The translations under genes and the position numbers were made by a program. This document shows positions 15,197 through 22,780 of a stretch of 38,805 bases of DNA, piece by piece; the stretch's first letter is position 1, and each line of letters begins with the position of its first letter. The notes beneath the pieces were generated by a model. It ran no database searches, was not told the DNA's origin, and worked only from the letters and a program-made list of their open reading frames with translations. The stretch comes from an uncultured Acetatifactor sp. (lineage in GTDB: Bacteria > Bacillota > Clostridia > Lachnospirales > Lachnospiraceae): assembly GCF_910585425.1 (NCBI RefSeq), contig NZ_CAJUCP010000055.1, positions 1 through 38,805 of the forward strand, given 5' to 3'.

Positions 15197-16896
15197 GGCT
15201 GCCCTCCTGTCCCGTCCCATTGTTCCGGTTCCGGCATCTTCAGGGAATTCATCATCGCCCTGATGGCCTGGTGGAGCCCGTCGTCATACTTGGTGTAGTT
15301 CTGCCGCTCCGCTATCCGCAGATACTTGTAGCAGGTCTCCTCGCTCCTCTTCGCGGCATACCGCGCCAGCTCATAGCTCGCCCTGGCGCTGCCGTCCACG
15401 GAGGCCCTCTCCAGGCACGAGATGTACTGAAAGGTATCCGGACAGGCGCCATCGGGCCCGTAGATATGCAGCGCCATGTTCAGGCCCGAGGAAGGGTAGT
15501 TCCGCTCCGACGCCTCCTCCCACAGGGAACGGGCCCTCTCCCAGTTCCCTTCCCTCAGGTATACCAGGCCCAACTGATCCGTGGCCCACAGATTGCCGCA
15601 ATCCGCCGCTGCCTGCCATCTCTCCTTGGGGTCTAAGCTCCCCGCAAGCTCCAGCCCGTCCCGGATACAGGGCAGGATCTTCTCCCTTATCCTGTCATCG
15701 CCCAGGGTCTCCGCCACATTGATGTGGCCATAGGGCCAGCCGTTGCGCCCCGCGTAATCGAAATACTCCAAGGCCAGCTTAAAGCGGTTGTACATCTCCT
15801 CCCCCTCTTCCCGGCCCAGGCTGCCCCCCGCGGCTTCCAGCTCCTCCTGCCTCCGCAGCAGCTCCCTCCCTCTGGCCAGCTCCATGTTCCCCATGCTGTT
15901 GAAGGCGGGAATATAGTCCTGTTCCATACAGAGGGCGAAATATCGCCTGGCAGTGTCCTCCGCTTCCTCCTCCGTCAGCCCCTCCGCCAGCCCGTTCCAG
16001 AGCATATACCCCAGGGACCAGCATGCAGGCACAAGGGGCGGGACGCAGTCCGCCGCCTTCTGATAGTAGCGCACCGCCAGGCCATGGTTCGCCTCCACCC
16101 GGTATACGCCGTTATTCCCCTCCCCCTCGTTTATCTCCTTGAACGCATAGCCGTAAAAGTACAGATCCGCCAGCTCATAGGCCGCCCATACATTTGTTTC
16201 AGCAAACCTCCGCAGCGCGTAGAATCTGTCCACATTCATCCTGCCGAAGCAGTCCACCTTCCTCTCATATTCCCGCCGTTGGGCCTCCAGGTCCACTTTT
16301 ATCCCCAGGTCCTTTTCCGTCACGTCATAGATTGGCTCGTCGATCCTGACAAGATGGCATCTGATCACTTCGTATATGATATTGGCCAGCACCTCCGCGT
16401 CCAGAGTGGCCGTGTGCTCCAGGATATAGGAGGCATCGGACAGCTCGCCCTTCAGCGCGCCCAGCAGTTCCCTGTAATCCGCCTCGCCCAGCGCCGCCTC
16501 CCCGCTTCCGCCGAACTTGTCCAGGAACATCATGCTTACGCGCAGCCTGGACACGATCTCCGTCCGGTTGGCCTCATCGGAATAATGCACCCTGTGATGC
16601 CTCGGTATGGGCATATGGCTGTCATTGTTGATATGCTTTCCCACATTGGCGGAGTTGGAGTCCAGAGCGCTCTGCAGCAGATAATGGAACTGCCTGGCCA
16701 GGGTCTGCCCCTCCTGCTCCTGGAGCTGCCTGCTGCCCAGACATTTCCGGGAAACCTTCCCGATGTATTCCGAAGATACGATTGTGGGATTCGTGATGCC
16801 GAATATGCAGTTATAGAATACCACCTGGTTGGGGAATATCTTCCTTCCCCTGCCGCACAATATGCCCCGCAGTATATTCAAATATGTCTTCTTCAT
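15193..16896 (-). CDS. Sel1/TPR-like repeat protein heading the T7SS operon
   Basis: The 567-aa protein has no signal peptide. The N-terminal 200 residues are of unknown fold. From about residue 225 onward it shows helical repeats of Sel1/TPR type: AAYELADLYFYGYAFKEI, then GLAVRYYQKAAD, PACWSLGYMLWNG, ARRYFALCMEQDYIPAFNSMG and later GLVYLREGNWERARSLWEEA. Such repeats are protein-binding scaffolds. The start at 16896 is chosen because AGAGGATATCA precedes it; an upstream ATG at 16911 in the same frame has a poorer site. The stop overlaps the essC start (ATGA), so expression is coupled. Being first gene of the operon it may be a scaffold or adaptor for the secretion ATPase, but no homologue of known role comes to mind. 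Confidence 0.8.
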   Translation of the reverse strand: MKKTYLNILRGILCGRGRKIFPNQVVFYNCIFGITNPTIVSSEYIGKVSRKCLGSRQLQEQEGQTLARQFHYLLQSALDSNSANVGKHINNDSHMPIPRHHRVHYSDEANRTEIVSRLRVSMMFLDKFGGSGEAALGEADYRELLGALKGELSDASYILEHTATLDAEVLANIIYEVIRCHLVRIDEPIYDVTEKDLGIKVDLEAQRREYERKVDCFGRMNVDRFYALRRFAETNVWAAYELADLYFYGYAFKEINEGEGNNGVYRVEANHGLAVRYYQKAADCVPPLVPACWSLGYMLWNGLAEGLTEEEAEDTARRYFALCMEQDYIPAFNSMGNMELARGRELLRRQEELEAAGGSLGREEGEEMYNRFKLALEYFDYAGRNGWPYGHINVAETLGDDRIREKILPCIRDGLELAGSLDPKERWQAAADCGNLWATDQLGLVYLREGNWERARSLWEEASERNYPSSGLNMALHIYGPDGACPDTFQYISCLERASVDGSARASYELARYAAKRSEETCYKYLRIAERQNYTKYDDGLHQAIRAMMNSLKMPEPEQWDGTGGQP

Positions 16897-16951
16897 TGAT
16901 ATCCTCTTCATCTGCCCGCCGAGTCCCGGCCGTCATGCGCCCTGTGCTATC

Positions 16952-16980
16952 AGTGTAAGGCATCGGGGCACGCAGCGCAA
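16952..16980 (-). promoter_or_regulatory. Likely promoter of the T7SS operon
   Basis: On the minus strand TTGCGC (16980-16975) and TACACT (16957-16952) are separated by 17 nt. Transcription would start near 16945, about 50 nt before the first gene. No other promoter is visible inside the tightly packed operon. Confidence 0.5.
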
Positions 16981-17030
16981 CGGGGCGCGGGGGAATCACT
17001 ATAGTTAAAGGCCCATTCGGGAAATGCATT

Positions 17031-17044
17031 TTAGCGCTTGCTAA
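17031..17044. promoter_or_regulatory. Candidate ArsR operator
   Basis: The inverted repeat TTAGC-GCTT-GCTAA overlaps the -35 box of the ArsR gene's promoter. A repressor bound here would block that promoter, which suits autoregulation by the ArsR protein encoded just downstream. The assignment rests on symmetry and position only. Confidence 0.4.
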
Positions 17045-17065
17045 ATTAAATCAGTATGCTATAAT
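17038..17065 (+). promoter_or_regulatory. Promoter of the arsR-ABC exporter operon
   Basis: TTGCTA (17038-17043) and a perfect TATAAT (17060-17065) are spaced by 16 nt, ahead of the plus-strand ArsR-type gene. Confidence 0.7.
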
Positions 17066-17135
17066 ACATGATGGCAGGAAGCCCGGCCCGCTTCCTGTCA
17101 AATCGTATGCCGAAAAAGATCGGAGGGGACCAACC

Positions 17136-17495
17136 ATGGATGACAAAATCCTGAAAGCCCTGGGCGAGCCCAGGCGGTTCCGGCTCCTGGAGCTGATGTC
17201 CGGCCGGGGCTACTGCGTCCGCGCCCTGGCCATGCGCAGCGGCCTGTCGGAATCGGCGGTGTCCCAGCACCTGAAGGTCCTGCGGGAAGCGGGGCTGGTT
17301 CTGGGGGTCAAGAGGGGCTATTACACCCACTACCGTCTCGACAAGGAGGCGCTGGGCGCAGTCATCGCTGGGCTGGAGCAGCTTCGGGACACGGAGCGCA
17401 GGCCCTGTGGCGGCACGTTTATCGGTTGCCCGGAATCGGAATACCTGAAATGCAAGTCCTACGTACCACCGGAAAAAAGAGGAAAGGAAACCTGA
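17136..17495 (+). CDS. ArsR/SmtB-type transcriptional regulator
   Basis: The 119-aa protein has a winged helix-turn-helix of ArsR type over residues 1-80. The sequence MDDKILKALGEPRRFRLLEL is followed by the recognition region SGLSESAVSQHLKVLREAGLV and the wing VKRGYYTHYRL. The C-terminal tail (CGGTFIGCPESEYLKCKSY) contains three cysteines in addition to one near residue 27, which may form a metal- or redox-sensing site. Translation starts after GGAGGGGACCAACC. It lies 5 nt before the ABC exporter gene and shares its promoter, so it probably represses that exporter and itself. The inducer is unknown. Confidence 0.9.
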   Translation: MDDKILKALGEPRRFRLLELMSGRGYCVRALAMRSGLSESAVSQHLKVLREAGLVLGVKRGYYTHYRLDKEALGAVIAGLEQLRDTERRPCGGTFIGCPESEYLKCKSYVPPEKRGKET

Positions 17496-17500
17496 AAGAC

Positions 17501-19234
17501 ATGCTGAAACGTTTTATCTACTATTATAAGCCGCACAAAAAGATGCTGGCCCTGGACATGCTGGCGTCCCTGCTGATCTCCGTGATCGGCATGGTGTACC
17601 CCATCGTCACCAACAAGATGCTCAACATCTATATCCCGGAGAAGATGTATACCACCATCGTCGCCGCGGGCCTGATCGTGCTGGCCCTGTACATCATCCG
17701 CATGGCGCTGCGGTATTTCGTGCAGTATTACGGACATGTAATCGGCGTGAAGATGCAGTCCCAGATGCGCCAGGATCTGTTCGCCCATCTGGAGAAGCAG
17801 CCCTTCCGGTTCTATGACAACCACGAGACCGGCCGCATCATGACCCGGATCACCAGCGACCTGTTCGAGGTGAGCGAACTGGCCCATCACGGCCCGGAGA
17901 ACCTGCTGATCAGCTCCGTGATGATCATCCTGTCCTTCGTCTACCTGGTAATGATCGACCCTATACTGACCTTGATCATCTTCGCCTGCGTACCGATTCT
18001 GGTGGTGGTGACCCTGCACTTCCGCAAGGCAATGAGCCGCGCCTTTGACGACCGCCGCAAGAGCAATGCCACCATCAACGCCGCGGTGGAGAGCAGCGTC
18101 ACCGGCATCCGCGTGACAAAGGCCTACACCAACAGCAAGCGGGAGATCGAGAAATTCAGGGAGGGCGACAGGCAGTTCGTGGACGCTTCCCGCAGAGCCT
18201 ACCGGGCCATGGCCATGTTCCATTCCTCCACCGCCTTCGTGACGGATATCTTCAATGTGTTCATCCTCATCGCGGGCGGCCTGTTCCTGTACGCGGGCCG
18301 GATTTCCTTCGGCGATTACTCTACCTTCATCGTGTCCGTGAACCTGTTCATCAATCCCGTGAACACTTTGATCGGCTTCATGGAGCAGTTCCAGAACGGT
18401 GTCAGCGGCTTCAAACGTTTTCTGGAAATCATGGATGCGGAGCCGGAAAAGGATGCGCCGGACGCGGAGAATCTGACAGATGTCCAGGGCGTCATCGAGT
18501 TCAGGAATGTGACCTACGCCTACGACGATTCCAAGGAAGTCCTGCACGACATCAATCTGCGGCTGGAGAAAGGCAGGAAGCTGGCTTTGGTGGGCCCCTC
18601 CGGCGGCGGCAAGACCACCCTCTGCCACCTGCTGCCCAATTTCTATAAGCTGGAGGAGCAGGACGGCTCCATCCTGATTGACGGCAAGGACATCCGGCAT
18701 CTGACCATGGAGTCCCTGCGCAGGAACATCGGCATCGTCCAGCAGGACGTGTTCCTCTTCGTGGGCACCATCCGGGAGAACATCCTCTACGGCCGCCCGG
18801 ACGCCACCCAGGAGGAAGTGTACGAGGCCGCAAGGCGTGCCAACATCCACGACTATATCATGACCCTGGAGAAGGGATACGATACGGAGATCGGCGAGCG
18901 GGGCGTGAAGCTTTCCGGAGGCCAGAAGCAGCGCCTGAGCATCGCAAGGGTGTTCCTGAAGAACCCGGCCATACTAATCCTGGACGAGGCTACAAGCGCC
19001 CTGGACAACACCACCGAGGTGCTCATCCAGCAGGCCCTGGACGAGCTGTGCAAGGGGCGCACCACGCTGGTGGTGGCGCATCGCCTGTCCACCATCCGCA
19101 ACGCCGACGAAATCGCTGTAGTCATAGGCGGCCGCATCACCGAGCGCGGCACCCATCAGGAGCTCATGGAGGCTGGCGGCACATACAGCCAGCTTTACTC
19201 CCTGCAGTTTCGGGAGAACGACTTTTTTGAATAG
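17501..19234 (+). CDS. ABC-type exporter, fused membrane and ATPase domains
   Basis: The 577-aa half-transporter has a six-helix exporter membrane domain (residues about 1-310) and a nucleotide-binding domain (about 330-577). Walker A is GPSGGGKTTL near residue 366, the Q-loop follows, the signature is KLSGGQKQRLSIAR near 470, Walker B is ILILDEATSALD near 490, and the switch histidine is in VVAHRLST. It belongs to the MsbA/BmrA-type multidrug and lipid exporter group and would act as a homodimer or with a partner not seen here. The start at 17501 is chosen because the frame upstream overlaps the ArsR gene and the conserved N-terminus begins MLKRFIYYYKPHKK. The linked ArsR suggests induction by a toxic ligand. 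Confidence 0.93.
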   Translation: MLKRFIYYYKPHKKMLALDMLASLLISVIGMVYPIVTNKMLNIYIPEKMYTTIVAAGLIVLALYIIRMALRYFVQYYGHVIGVKMQSQMRQDLFAHLEKQPFRFYDNHETGRIMTRITSDLFEVSELAHHGPENLLISSVMIILSFVYLVMIDPILTLIIFACVPILVVVTLHFRKAMSRAFDDRRKSNATINAAVESSVTGIRVTKAYTNSKREIEKFREGDRQFVDASRRAYRAMAMFHSSTAFVTDIFNVFILIAGGLFLYAGRISFGDYSTFIVSVNLFINPVNTLIGFMEQFQNGVSGFKRFLEIMDAEPEKDAPDAENLTDVQGVIEFRNVTYAYDDSKEVLHDINLRLEKGRKLALVGPSGGGKTTLCHLLPNFYKLEEQDGSILIDGKDIRHLTMESLRRNIGIVQQDVFLFVGTIRENILYGRPDATQEEVYEAARRANIHDYIMTLEKGYDTEIGERGVKLSGGQKQRLSIARVFLKNPAILILDEATSALDNTTEVLIQQALDELCKGRTTLVVAHRLSTIRNADEIAVVIGGRITERGTHQELMEAGGTYSQLYSLQFRENDFFE

Positions 19235-19246
19235 CCTCCGGCATGA

Positions 19247-19321
19247 CAGAACAGCCGCATCGCAGGAGCGCCTCCCTATCGGGCCAGGCGGTCTCCTTGA
19301 TGCGGCTGTTCTGCCCTTTTC
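19247..19321 (+). terminator. Long-stem terminator after the ABC exporter
   Basis: A perfect 15-bp stem (19247-19261 with 19299-19313) encloses a 37-nt GC-rich loop and is followed by CCCTTTTCT. It lies 12 nt beyond the exporter stop codon and ends at the 3' end of the converging Rpn-like ORF. Confidence 0.75.
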
Positions 19322-19677
19322 TACAAGCTTACATCTGCACCTCGCTCTGGAGCCTGGCTTTCCAGCTTCACCAGTTCAGCGCATATCCTTTCATCCTCCC
19401 AGTCAGGATGGCTCTTGAGCAAGTCGCAGATCGGCGCGATGGCAGCCTTTTCTTCCTCCAGCATATCCGCGGTTTCTTCCAGGGAGATGTTTTTGCAAAG
19501 TTTCTTTCTGACCTGGCCTATCAGCTTTAGGTTCTTTCCTTCTTCCTTTCCTTCTGCCCTTTCATCTTCAAAGGCCCTGATGATGTTATACTTGAATGCC
19601 ATGTCGTCCTCCCCGTCTCCTGCCCAGCTTAGAATCTCCTCCACAACGGCCTCCTCTGCCCTTTTTGTCTTTTCCAT
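19321..19677 (-). CDS. Rpn-family C-terminal-type protein (short form)
   Basis: A 118-aa charged protein starts at ATG 19677 after AAAGGGGACAGA. It matches only the C-terminal tail of Rpn/PD-(D/E)XK 'recombination-promoting nuclease/putative transposase' proteins. The segment DDMAFKYNIIRAFEDERAEGKEEG is followed by a Lys/Glu-rich helix, and the ISLEETADMLEE segment is typical of that tail. The nuclease core (about 200 residues) is absent. In E. coli an internally started C-terminal Rpn product has been described as an inhibitor of the full nuclease. This ORF could be such a stand-alone short form or a remnant of a deleted gene. The 5' region up to 19720 contains no nuclease-core sequence. Confidence 0.6.
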   Translation of the reverse strand: MEKTKRAEEAVVEEILSWAGDGEDDMAFKYNIIRAFEDERAEGKEEGKNLKLIGQVRKKLCKNISLEETADMLEEEKAAIAPICDLLKSHPDWEDERICAELVKLESQAPERGADVSL

Positions 19678-19722
19678 TCTGTCCCCTTTCCTTTCGAAGA
19701 TGAGATTCGCAGGAAAGGTCAT

Positions 19723-20051
19723 ACAATTCGCCCTTCCTGCTTTCGGTTATGGAGTTCATGTTCCGTTGGATACAGGCTCCCGCCCAGCAAGAAGTTCGAT
19801 ACAACAGACCCCCTTCCATGGGGCTGTTGTCAGGTATTACAGAAAAGGCCTGTCCGGCCTTTTGAGATGTAAGATTTGAATTCTTTGCCTGTAATCAGCT
19901 TACCATAGACGGGCATGAATTACAAGAAAAAAGCGTGGAAATTTGAGTCAGGATATGGTACAATCGTCAACGGGCAGCTGTAGAGAGGACGACCAATCTG
20001 AAGCTTGCCCTTGTGCATGCATGTATATATGAAAGAAGGAGCATGAGACGC
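19723..20051. other. Intergenic region with two hairpins
   Basis: No gene is seen in these 329 bases. Two inverted repeats are clear. ACAACAG at 19803-19809 pairs with CTGTTGT at 19826-19832, with an inner CCCC/GGGG. AAAAGGCC-TGTCC-GGCCTTTT at 19845-19865 is a perfect 8-bp stem that reads as a terminator on either strand. From about 19910 the sequence becomes AT-rich and includes TACAAT near 19960, a possible -10 box for the lipoprotein gene, although no good -35 box fits. The ribosome binding site GAAGGAG (20035-20041) belongs to the lipoprotein gene. Confidence 0.55.
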
Positions 20052-21383
20052 ATGAGAAAAAAAGGCGTGTTATTGTCAACAATCATCCTTGGGCTGGCGC
20101 TTACAGCCTGCGGGGATATCAGGAATCTCAATGACTTAAAGGAAGCCATAGGGCTTACATCCGATAGTTCCGGGGGAGACGCCGCTCAGGAGGAATCCAC
20201 GAACGCGGAAAGCCTCCCGGCCTCCCAGGAATATGTCTCCTCGGACGGCTCTTATCAGGTGACCCTGCTTGACGGGCTGACACAATCAAATCTGTCGGTT
20301 CTGGCCGGATCCGATGTGATGGGATTGGATGGCGATTCCCAGCGAAAGGGCTTCGGTGCTTTCTGTATAAGGAGCCCCAAGTCCAATATCCCCGGCAACC
20401 CCGGCAGCATGGAAAGCCTGGAAGATTATGCGGATCATATCGCGAATCTGATGACGAAGGGTTCCGGCATATCGACGGATTGGAAGGATGTGGCCACTCC
20501 TGCCATCGAAGGCGCCTTGGGGTGTCTTGCCAGGGAAAGCGTAATCAGACAGGGAACCAGCCGAGGACAGGCCTACGGCTATTACCTAGAGACAGAGAAC
20601 ACCTATTATTCCATATTCATGGCGGGAAATGACGATGACGTGGAGGATGCCAGGCAGATCCTGGCCCTGGAGATTCTGGACGAGACATCAGGGAAAGGGG
20701 GCACCAGGGACTTCTTGGACGGCATGACAGCAGTTCTGGACACCGTGAACGGGGGGAGTATCCGGGATGCCTACCATATGCTAGAAGAAGGTGGGGCAGA
20801 CGAAAGCACCCTTGAATCCCTGGCATCCCAGGCCCGGGAGACCCTGTCCTCCAGTTGGGGCATAGAAAACACTGCCGCCCTGATGGAAACGGCGGATAGC
20901 CTGATAAACGGAATGCATAACCCGGATGCCCTAAAGCTCCTGGAGGAATACGGGGGCCTGGGCGAGACGGACCGGGATGCCTTTGACGCGAAGCTGACCG
21001 GGCAGAACCTGGACCAGGGGACATACATCAGCCTTCTAGCGGCTTATGACGCATGGGCCGCTTATGGAGAGAGCGCCATCGCTGCCTGGGACTTAAGCCG
21101 GGTGGGAACCATCATGGGCTTCGGCTATGCGTCCGGCTACTGCACCTATGAGGAGGCGCTGGACAAGACCCTGGAGGCGGCGTTGAAGGCGAAAGAACTC
21201 TTTGGCTCCTGGGAGGACTTTAACCAGAGCTATCTCTACGGCTATTCCTATTGGGCGGAGGAGTCCCTGACAGATCCGGAGAGCAGCGCCGGGGAACGCG
21301 CGGAGCTGGTACATGACATGGAATCCCAGGTGAACGGCCCTTTTGCTCTTGGGTGGGATATCGAGCTTACGAAAGAGTGGTAA
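20052..21383 (+). CDS. Lipoprotein with C-terminal DUF1266-like domain
   Basis: The 443-aa protein has a lipoprotein signal peptide (MRKKGVLLSTIILGLALTAC) with lipidated Cys20. A Ser/Glu-rich linker follows, then a PsbP-like or stress-type domain (about residues 60-210) containing SYQVTLLDGL and a CIRSPKSN segment. The C-terminal part (about 290-430) carries the DUF1266 signature AWDLSRVGTIMGFGYASGYC with EEAL and SWEDFNQSYLYGYSYW. DUF1266 has no known function. ATG 20052 is chosen over 20043, because GAAGGAG lies 10 nt before the former but only 1 nt before the latter. The deacylase gene follows by 16 nt, so they may be cotranscribed. Confidence 0.8.
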   Translation: MRKKGVLLSTIILGLALTACGDIRNLNDLKEAIGLTSDSSGGDAAQEESTNAESLPASQEYVSSDGSYQVTLLDGLTQSNLSVLAGSDVMGLDGDSQRKGFGAFCIRSPKSNIPGNPGSMESLEDYADHIANLMTKGSGISTDWKDVATPAIEGALGCLARESVIRQGTSRGQAYGYYLETENTYYSIFMAGNDDDVEDARQILALEILDETSGKGGTRDFLDGMTAVLDTVNGGSIRDAYHMLEEGGADESTLESLASQARETLSSSWGIENTAALMETADSLINGMHNPDALKLLEEYGGLGETDRDAFDAKLTGQNLDQGTYISLLAAYDAWAAYGESAIAAWDLSRVGTIMGFGYASGYCTYEEALDKTLEAALKAKELFGSWEDFNQSYLYGYSYWAEESLTDPESSAGERAELVHDMESQVNGPFALGWDIELTKEW

Positions 21384-21399
21384 GGGAGGGGCGGTCATC

Positions 21400-21900
21400 A
21401 TGGCAAAGACAAAGGAAATCAAGACGAATGCCATGCGCATACTGGAATCCATGAAAATTCCCTATGCGCACCTGACCTATGAGTGCGATGAGTTCACTGA
21501 CGGCCTGCAGATTGCGGACATGCTCTCCCTGCCCTATGAGAAGGTGTACAAGACTTTGGTGACGTCAGGAAGTAGGGGGGAAAAGCAACCCAGAGATTAT
21601 TACGTGTTCGTGATACCCGTGGCACAGGAGCTGGACTTAAAGGCCGCCGCCAGGAGCGTGGGCGTAAAGAGCGTGGAGATGATCCATGTGAAGGACATCA
21701 ACAAGATCACCGGCTACATCCGCGGCGGCTGCACCGCAGTGGGCATGAAGAAGCAGTACGTGACCCGCATCGACAGCTCCGCCCAGGCTCTGGAGAAAAT
21801 CATCGTCAGCGGCGGGCGCATCGGCTCCCAACTGGAGCTGGATCCGCAGAATCTGGCCCGGGCGACAGGAGCGGAATTCGCGGATATCATCCGGCATTGA
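21400..21900 (+). CDS. ybaK: Cys-tRNA(Pro)/Cys-tRNA(Cys) deacylase, YbaK/EbsC family
   Basis: The 166-aa protein fits the YbaK/EbsC family, which hydrolyses mischarged Cys-tRNA(Pro). The N-terminus KTNAMRILESMKIPYAHLTYE is characteristic, followed by the catalytic-lysine region YEKVYKTLVTSG. The late sequence GYIRGGCTAVGMKKQY holds the glycine-rich substrate loop. Its length is typical. Translation starts at 21400 after GGGAGGGGCGGTCATC; the open frame begins earlier only because it overlaps the end of the lipoprotein gene. A GC-rich hairpin with GTGGGC/GCCCAC arms lies directly after the stop (21902-21939) but lacks a good T tract. Confidence 0.93.
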   Translation: MAKTKEIKTNAMRILESMKIPYAHLTYECDEFTDGLQIADMLSLPYEKVYKTLVTSGSRGEKQPRDYYVFVIPVAQELDLKAAARSVGVKSVEMIHVKDINKITGYIRGGCTAVGMKKQYVTRIDSSAQALEKIIVSGGRIGSQLELDPQNLARATGAEFADIIRH

Positions 21901-22115
21901 GGTGGGCCTTACTGCCCCCGGCAGGCAGCCAGAGCCCACAGGCCTTTGTAAATACTGGATTTCCGAACATGTATGGCAGACGAATACCTACCAAAAAGAA
22001 AAGCCCCAGGCAGGACATTGCGCTCTACAACACATCCGACATCGAGACAGACCTGTCATCCTGCCGCTGAACCGTTGAGTGCGGCAGGATACTCATTGCA
22101 TGACAGCCAATTCCC

Positions 22116-22466
22116 TCAGCCAATCAGAACCTTCTTCCCCGCAAAGGCAAAGCCATATTTGTGGATTCTGTCCGCAGGGATTCCTTTTGCCAGGAGGCCT
22201 GCGGCATACTGCTTCTCCTCAATCTGCCGCAGGGCCGCCTGTACCGTGTCCTCCAGGGTCTTCTCGCCCTTTTTCCCCGGATTGTGCACCTTGAATTCCA
22301 GGATAAAAGCGTTGTCTTCCCGGTTCAGCGGCTCCAATATAACATCATACCGGCCGAAGCCGCTCTCCCACCACTCTCTGATAAAGTCTGTCTTATCCAC
22401 ATAAAAACAGTTTGCCCGCCGCAGCTGTTCAAAGTCCTGATGCCCTATCCCTACCGTCCTTGCCAT
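22116..22466 (-). pseudogene. Internally deleted AAA-ATPase-like/PD-(D/E)XK protein
   Basis: A 116-aa frame starts at 22466 after AAAGGAG. Its first 35 residues (MARTVGIGHQDFEQLRRANC and the YVDKTDFIREWWESG that follows) are the beginning of the AAA-ATPase-like family PF09820. Its remaining residues (FGRYDVILEP, then AFILEFKV, and the Gln/Ala-rich helix to FAGKKVLIG) are the C-terminal PD-(D/E)XK nuclease domain of the same family. Full-length members are, from memory, about 500-580 aa with the Walker-A ATPase between these parts. About 400 codons are missing, yet the reading frame is intact. The junction is at GAGAGCGG (22360-22367, Glu-Ser-Gly), a sequence that normally occurs at both sites. 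The ExK catalytic motif is retained. The product may still be translated. Confidence 0.75.
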
Positions 22467-22542
22467 GTAAAGCTCCTTTCTTTGCTGACCAATAATTCCT
22501 TTGATACACCGGGTCTCCTGCCTATGGCCTGTTTTTCTTTTT

Positions 22543-22571
22543 ATTATACGGTCAGATGTACATTCTGTAAA
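22543..22571 (-). promoter_or_regulatory. Promoter of the deleted PD-(D/E)XK gene
   Basis: On the minus strand TTTACA (22571-22566) and a perfect TATAAT (22548-22543) are spaced by 17 nt, about 75 nt ahead of the ATG at 22466. The gene therefore keeps its promoter despite the internal deletion. Confidence 0.7.
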
Positions 22572-22780
22572 CATACACAATAAAAATACGAGGTAAAGAA
22601 AAAGATTTCTCCCTTGCAGATAACGTTTATTTGCGATAAAATTAAGAGAAAATAGGGAATTGACACACTAAAGAATAAAATCGAAATGGATACAAAAATC
22701 CTATTTATAGCATATAACTGCATATTATAGATTTTAATTTTGTTCATGCAATTATCAATTTAGATTTTGGAGGAACGGAC

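Noticed and set aside
17459..18850. A 463-codon open frame on the minus strand
   Set aside because: It is antisense to the ABC exporter and has no start signals or recognisable motifs.
21969..22070. A 33-codon plus-strand frame after ybaK, beginning MYGRRIPTKKKS
   Set aside because: It looks faintly coding, but there is no ribosome binding site or recognised family, and it is too short to separate from chance or a gene scar.
22661..22700. TTGACA as the -35 box of a promoter for the AT-rich island
   Set aside because: No acceptable -10 box lies 16-18 nt downstream, so the promoter of the island could not be fixed.
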